Below are positions 60,050 through 64,000 of a stretch of DNA of 64,000 nt, in pieces; position 1 is the first letter of the stretch, and the number at the start of each line of letters is the position of its first letter. A program made the translations under genes and the position numbers. The stretch is from Casuarina equisetifolia (lineage: Eukaryota; Streptophyta; Magnoliopsida; Fagales; Casuarinaceae). The DNA is taken from the NCBI GenBank assembly GCA_028551475.1, contig CM052358.1, positions 6,140,501 to 6,204,500 of the forward strand, written 5' to 3'. The notes beneath the pieces were generated by a model that was not told the origin of the DNA, did no database searches, and was given only the letters and a program-made list of their open reading frames with translations.

Positions 60050-61349
60050 TGACCATATACCAACTTATAAGGGGACTTACTATGAGTAGCATGGATGTTG
60101 GTATTGTAGCAATACTCAGCTTAACCATTTCAACCATTCCTTAGGGTGATCCTAAGTAAAACAATGAAGGTAAACTTCCAAGGTCTTATTTACTACTTCA
60201 TATTGACCATCGATTTGAGGGTGATATGCAGTGGAAAAGTTAAACTGTGTACCTTGTAATTCAAATAATTATTTCCAAAAACCACTTAAAAAGACTACAT
60301 CTCTATCACACTCAGTGCTTTTAGGCATACTATAAAGCTTAAAAATGGAATTAAAGAAGACTGTAGACAACTGAATACAGGTGAGATAAAGCCATAAAAT
60401 GGGCCATCTTGGACAGTCTATCTACAACCACCATGATGACTTGCTTTCCCTTAGAAATCGACAACCCATCTATTAAATCCATAGAGATTTCCTCCCATAT
60501 ATGTGCTGGAATGGGTAAGGGTTGCATCAAACCATTGGGTTTTGTATTCTACCACTTAACTTGCTGACAAAGTGTGCATTCTTGCACAAATTTTTGCACA
60601 ATATCCTTCATTTGCACCAAATGAAAAACAACTTTTATTCTCTACCAAGTCTTGAAATACCTTTCATGTGTGGAACCATGAAACTCTTAGAGAATAACTG
60701 GAATGAGGGTAGAATTTTTTCCTAAATGAATTCGGTTTTGAAAGAACACTACTCCATTTTTATACTGCCAATCTTTCCCTACAATATCAAGACTGATTTT
60801 TTGTAGAATCTCTTGAAGAGTTAAATCATGTTTAACTTCCTCTTGAACAATATCTAACCAAGCAAGAGTTGGGAGAGAAATTGCTTTTAATTGAAAATTT
60901 GGTAAGTGTAAGGAAGTATTACTCTCACCTAGTTCCTAAATACCTAGAACAGAAGTGGAGTGTTTATCCTGCTTATTGAGAGACTACTGTAACTTCGGGG
61001 TATGGATTGGCAACAACAAGGTAGAATCTGCTGCCTCTTTAGGAAAAAATTGAGCTTCCTAGATTCTGGATAGAGCATCAGCAACTGTATTCTCCTTTCC
61101 TGGCTTGTAATGAATATCAAAGTCATACCCTACCAATTTAATCAACCATCTCTATTGAGCTGGAGTTACAATTTTTTGATTCCATAGAGACTGAAGGCTT
61201 TTATGATATGTCTGGACAATAAACTGAGTACCCAACAGATATTGCCTCCATTTTTTAACAGCTAATATGAGGGCTATTAGTTCTTTTTTATAAGTAGAAA
61301 GCAATAGATTTTTTCCCTGCAATGCTTGACTAAAGAAGGCAAGAGGTTG
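60050..61349 (-). pseudogene. RNase H and integrase relic, minus-strand gypsy
   Basis: Broken frames give RNase H pieces (STYKKELIALILAVKKWR near 61270; [19 protein letters not shown] near 61100), the integrase zinc region with CTLCQQVKW near 60560, the core with [14 protein letters not shown] and [15 protein letters not shown] near 60400-60480, and [13 protein letters not shown] near 60210. Stops occur at short intervals. Confidence 0.82.
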
Positions 61350-62210
61350 CTAATTCTGGCCCAATACTACCTTTACCCCAGTTCCACAAGCATCACATTC
61401 AATGGTGAATGGTAAAGAAAAATTTAGGAGTTTGAGGATAAGAGCTTCAATGATCTTTAACTTAAGTTCCTTAAAAGTTGTTTCAGACTCATTATTCCAC
61501 TTAAACCTATCTTTCTTAAGTAGCCGAGTGAATGGAGAGTCAATTAAATTGTAGTGCTTGATAAATTTCTTATAGTAGCTAGTCAATCCTAAAAATTTCC
61601 TCAATGATTTTACTATTGATGGTACTGGCCATTCCTTCACAACTGCCACTTTTTCTGGTTTTACTGCTACACCCTGATATGACCGAGATAATTCACTGTT
61701 CTAGTGCCAAACACATTTTTCTTTCTTGAAAAAAAAGTTGGTTGTTCCTCAATACCTCAAAGACCATTCAGACATGTTCAATATGATTATCCCATCACTT
61801 GTTATAAATCAATATATCGTCAAAAAAGACTAGTAAAAAGCTAGCTAAGAATGGTTTAAAGATCTTATTTATTAAACTTTGAAAGGTAGAGGGGGCGTTG
61901 CAAAGGCCAAATGGCATAACTAAGAACTCAAAATGACTTTGTGGTGTTTGAAAAGTTGTTTTGTGAATATCCTTTTCTTTCATACAAATTTGATGGTAAC
62001 CTGATTTGATATCAAGTTTAGTAAACAACTCAGCCCCATTTAATTCGTCCAACAACTCATCTACCATGGGAATAGGAAATCCATCCTTTATAGTTTATTT
62101 GTTTAGGGACCTATAATCTACACACATCCTCCAAGAACTATCATTTTTTTTTTACCAAAAGGACTAGAGATGAGAAAGGACTAGTGTTATCCCTCATTAC
62201 TCCTTCTGTG
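61350..62210 (-). pseudogene. Reverse transcriptase relic, minus-strand gypsy
   Basis: The frame at 61795-62067 carries [41 protein letters not shown] and the catalytic FFDDILIY. A second frame at 61350-61649 carries the thumb/connection (RKFLGLTSYYKKFI) and the first RNase H strand, where CDACGTGVKVVL replaces the usual TDASG pattern. They are in different frames. Confidence 0.88.
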
Positions 62211-62723
62211 AACAAATCAACTACAATATTCTCTATCTTTTTTTTTTTTAACATATGGATAATGATAGGGCTTAGTATGAACAACCTTAGTTTCATCCTT
62301 GAGTGTTATGTGATGCTCATGAGAGTGGTGTGGGGGTAATCCATGAGGTTTCTTGAATAAATCCTCATACTAATCGAGTAATTGTTGAAACCTAGATGGC
62401 CACTGAGAGTTATCTATAAAACCTATCAGTTGCAGTGCAGATTTCAGTTGTAAAATGACACCTTGCTATTGATAATCCAACAACTTACTCATCTCAGAGA
62501 CTTATATTAATTTATCTACAGGTTTCTGAATTCCACACAAACTAATTGAATGGCCATTCCACTGGAAAGACATTTGCAATTTGGAGAAATCTCAATCAAT
62601 CACTCCCAGACTAGATAACCAGTGAACTCTAAGAATAACTTCCAGTTTAGGGAGGCGTAAGATAAAAAAATCAATGACCATCACAATGCCAACTATTTCT
62701 AACTCCACTCCCTTACAACAACC

Positions 62724-63191
62724 TCATCCTTTTATTATTTCTCCGCTTACTACTTCAACATTGAACTCTTTGTTATGGACCAATGGTTGTGACTGCAATT
62801 TCTGAGCCAACTTATTACTCACAAAGTTGTGAATGCTACCAGAGTCAATCATAATAGGAACAAGGTCTCTTGCTTGTTCGATTTGTCCATCAATCTTCAT
62901 AGTTTTAGGATTATATACATCAAACATAGCAGCCACGGGCATCCTTAAGTCTCCTAATTCTTCCCCATATTCTTCCTCATATTCCTCATTGTCAGTTCTT
63001 GGAAACATTCATTCTATAAAAAATAACCTCTTACAACAGTGGCTAGGAGAGTATTTGTCATCACAATTAAAACATAATCCCCTAGCTCTCCTATTCATGA
63101 TTTCTGATTGAGTAAGATGTTTAATAGGTAATCGAGTTCTATTCTCTCCAACTTTAAGTTCTCCTTTTTCTCCCACATGTGACTTCTTCAA
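62724..63191 (-). pseudogene. Zinc knuckle and protease relic, minus-strand gypsy
   Basis: Minus-strand frame with a gag zinc knuckle CFNCDDKYSPSHCC (about 63075), where the usual GH pair reads SH, one stop at 63009-63011, then a Glu-rich linker and an aspartic protease with MIDSGSIHNFVSN (about 62850). It lies in another frame from the upstream gag. Confidence 0.85.
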
Positions 63192-63916
63192 TTTGAAGTA
63201 TAGGTGGTTCTATGAGTTGATTCTTTAACGTCAAACAACTTAGCAAATCCTATAACAGTTGAGAGAAAAGGTGGATTGTGTGTGATAACATCCAACCGAA
63301 TCTTTTCTTTCAATCCACTAATGAAACAACTAATTTGGTACTCTCTTTCTAAATGACTAGATCCGAGCAACAGTTTACCAAAATGGGACTGGTATTCCTG
63401 AATTGAACCAATGTGCTTTAATTTGGTTAATTCTCCAAAATGATCCATAAAGAGTGTAGGATCAAATTGTTTAACTAATTTGTCAGTTAATTCCCCCCAA
63501 AAGAGAGGACAATTACTGGTTTCCTTCCGCATAAGTTGATACACAACTTGTGCTTCTCCATCCAAATGCCAAGAAGCAATTTGGACTCTATCCTCAACAA
63601 GAGTTTCATGAAAATCAAAGAATTGTAAGGCCCTACCTATCCAGGAAAAAGGATTGGACTCACCTAAGTATTTAGGAAATTCCAAACGTACTATCCAGGT
63701 TTGAATATGTCCGCCAAAGCTCCATCAATCCTCAAGACTTGGATTTACTTTGCGGTTGTTAGACAAGCTCTCACCATTATCTTTCAGCAAATCGATGCGA
63801 GCAGAAACTCCATCAATCTTTGCATTAAGAGCCGAGAACAATTGTTGCATTGTCTTGGTTAGGGCATCAATTTTGTGCTCCAAATCAGTAGGGCGAGATG
63901 GGTCGGAAGTTGCCAT
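63188..63916 (-). pseudogene. gag relic, minus-strand gypsy
   Basis: The start is the ATG at 63916-63914, directly after the primer site. The N-terminus is coiled-coil-like (LEHKIDALTKTMQQLF). A TGA at 63727-63725 interrupts it; the same frame then gives the gag domain (GESNPFSWIGRALQFF; HFGELTKLKHIGSIQEYQ; QISCFISGLKEKIRLDV), homologous to residues 50-190 of gypsy element 1. It ends at 63188 with a frameshift into the zinc knuckle. Confidence 0.88.
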
Positions 63917-63930
63917 GGACTCTAATAACA
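63917..63930 (-). promoter_or_regulatory. Primer binding site, minus-strand gypsy
   Basis: On the minus strand TGTTATTAGAGTCC follows the LTR end (GCAGCA) by three bases (AAG). It resembles TGGTATCAGAGTCC with two changes and has the same spacing as in gypsy element 1. Confidence 0.7.
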
Positions 63931-63933
63931 CTT

Positions 63934-64000
63934 TGCTGCAATCAAGACTCTGATTCTATTCTTTATAAGTAGAACGAGTACACGGCTAAGTGGGAACTAA
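63934..64000 (-). repeat. 5' LTR of minus-strand gypsy, partial
   Basis: The last 67 bases of the LTR (minus-strand sense); the rest is beyond the window. They match 58968-59034 with about ten differences. Confidence 0.82.

Larger units (their letters stand above)
58968..64000 (-). mobile_element. Ty3/gypsy chromovirus on minus strand, cut by window end
   Basis: The 3' LTR lies at 58968-59441 and the start of the 5' LTR from 63934 to the window end. Between them, on the minus strand, are a primer site, gag, protease, RT, RNase H, integrase and chromodomain, in the same order as gypsy element 1 and clearly related to it. The frame is far more broken, with many stops and shifts. The right flank lies outside the window, so the target duplication cannot be tested. 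Confidence 0.92.

Noticed and set aside
1..64000. CRISPR arrays, rRNA genes, intact tRNA genes, bacterial operons
   Set aside because: None seen. The tandem arrays have no spacer pattern, and the only tRNA-like sequence is the truncated plastid trnI-CAU. The content is plant nuclear.

Overview
The window looks like repeat-rich nuclear DNA of a flowering plant, probably a woody eudicot. The evidence is LTR retrotransposons of both plant superfamilies (a chromodomain Ty3/gypsy lineage and Ty1/copia), GT-AG introns, a KOBITO1-like plant gene relic, a plant LRR receptor-like protein relic and a fragment of plastid DNA. I cannot fix the species from sequence alone. No gene here looks intact; every recognisable coding region is a transposon or a pseudogene.

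Layout. 111-5404: a complete but decayed Ty3/gypsy chromovirus (+) with 465-bp LTRs and target duplication CATCA. 5410-10243: AT-rich DNA with no recognised gene. 10249-19100: an LTR element without pol (413/415-bp LTRs, target duplication AAAGC) carrying a long reading frame of unknown function. It was itself hit by a young Ty1/copia element (13169-18238; 367-bp LTRs differing at about 4 sites; target duplication ACGAT). 21133-30862: a segment with a CT-rich leader-like block, a 30-bp minisatellite, a 52-bp array, microsatellites and six exons of a broken KOB1-like gene. 30863-37500: mostly unassigned DNA. 37540-45800: a tandem block arrangement X-Y-X'-Y' in which Y copies the leader-like block. 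45970-48250: local tandem arrays, an LRR-RLP relic on the minus strand, a 3 x 171-bp hairpin-containing array and a plastid trnI-CAU fragment. 48297-58787: second copy of the KOB1-like segment, interrupted by a 317-bp solo LTR in exon 1 and by a full-length Ty1/copia element (51927-57398, target duplication GTGTC) in intron 2. 58968 to the window end: a second, older chromovirus on the minus strand, cut by the window edge.

How the parts relate. The two KOB1-like copies give paired occupied and empty sites, so the solo LTR and the intron-2 copia element can be placed after the duplication. LTR divergence read by eye orders the insertions: inner copia about 99% identical, intron-2 copia about 97%, first gypsy about 96%, outer pol-less element about 94%; the last agrees with its being the host of the youngest one. 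The most unusual item is the pol-less element: bridging the nested insertion at its target site leaves a frame of about 1,000 codons with only three stops, containing a diverged internal duplication and Lys/Glu-rich segments, and running into its own 3' LTR. I recognise no known domain in it.
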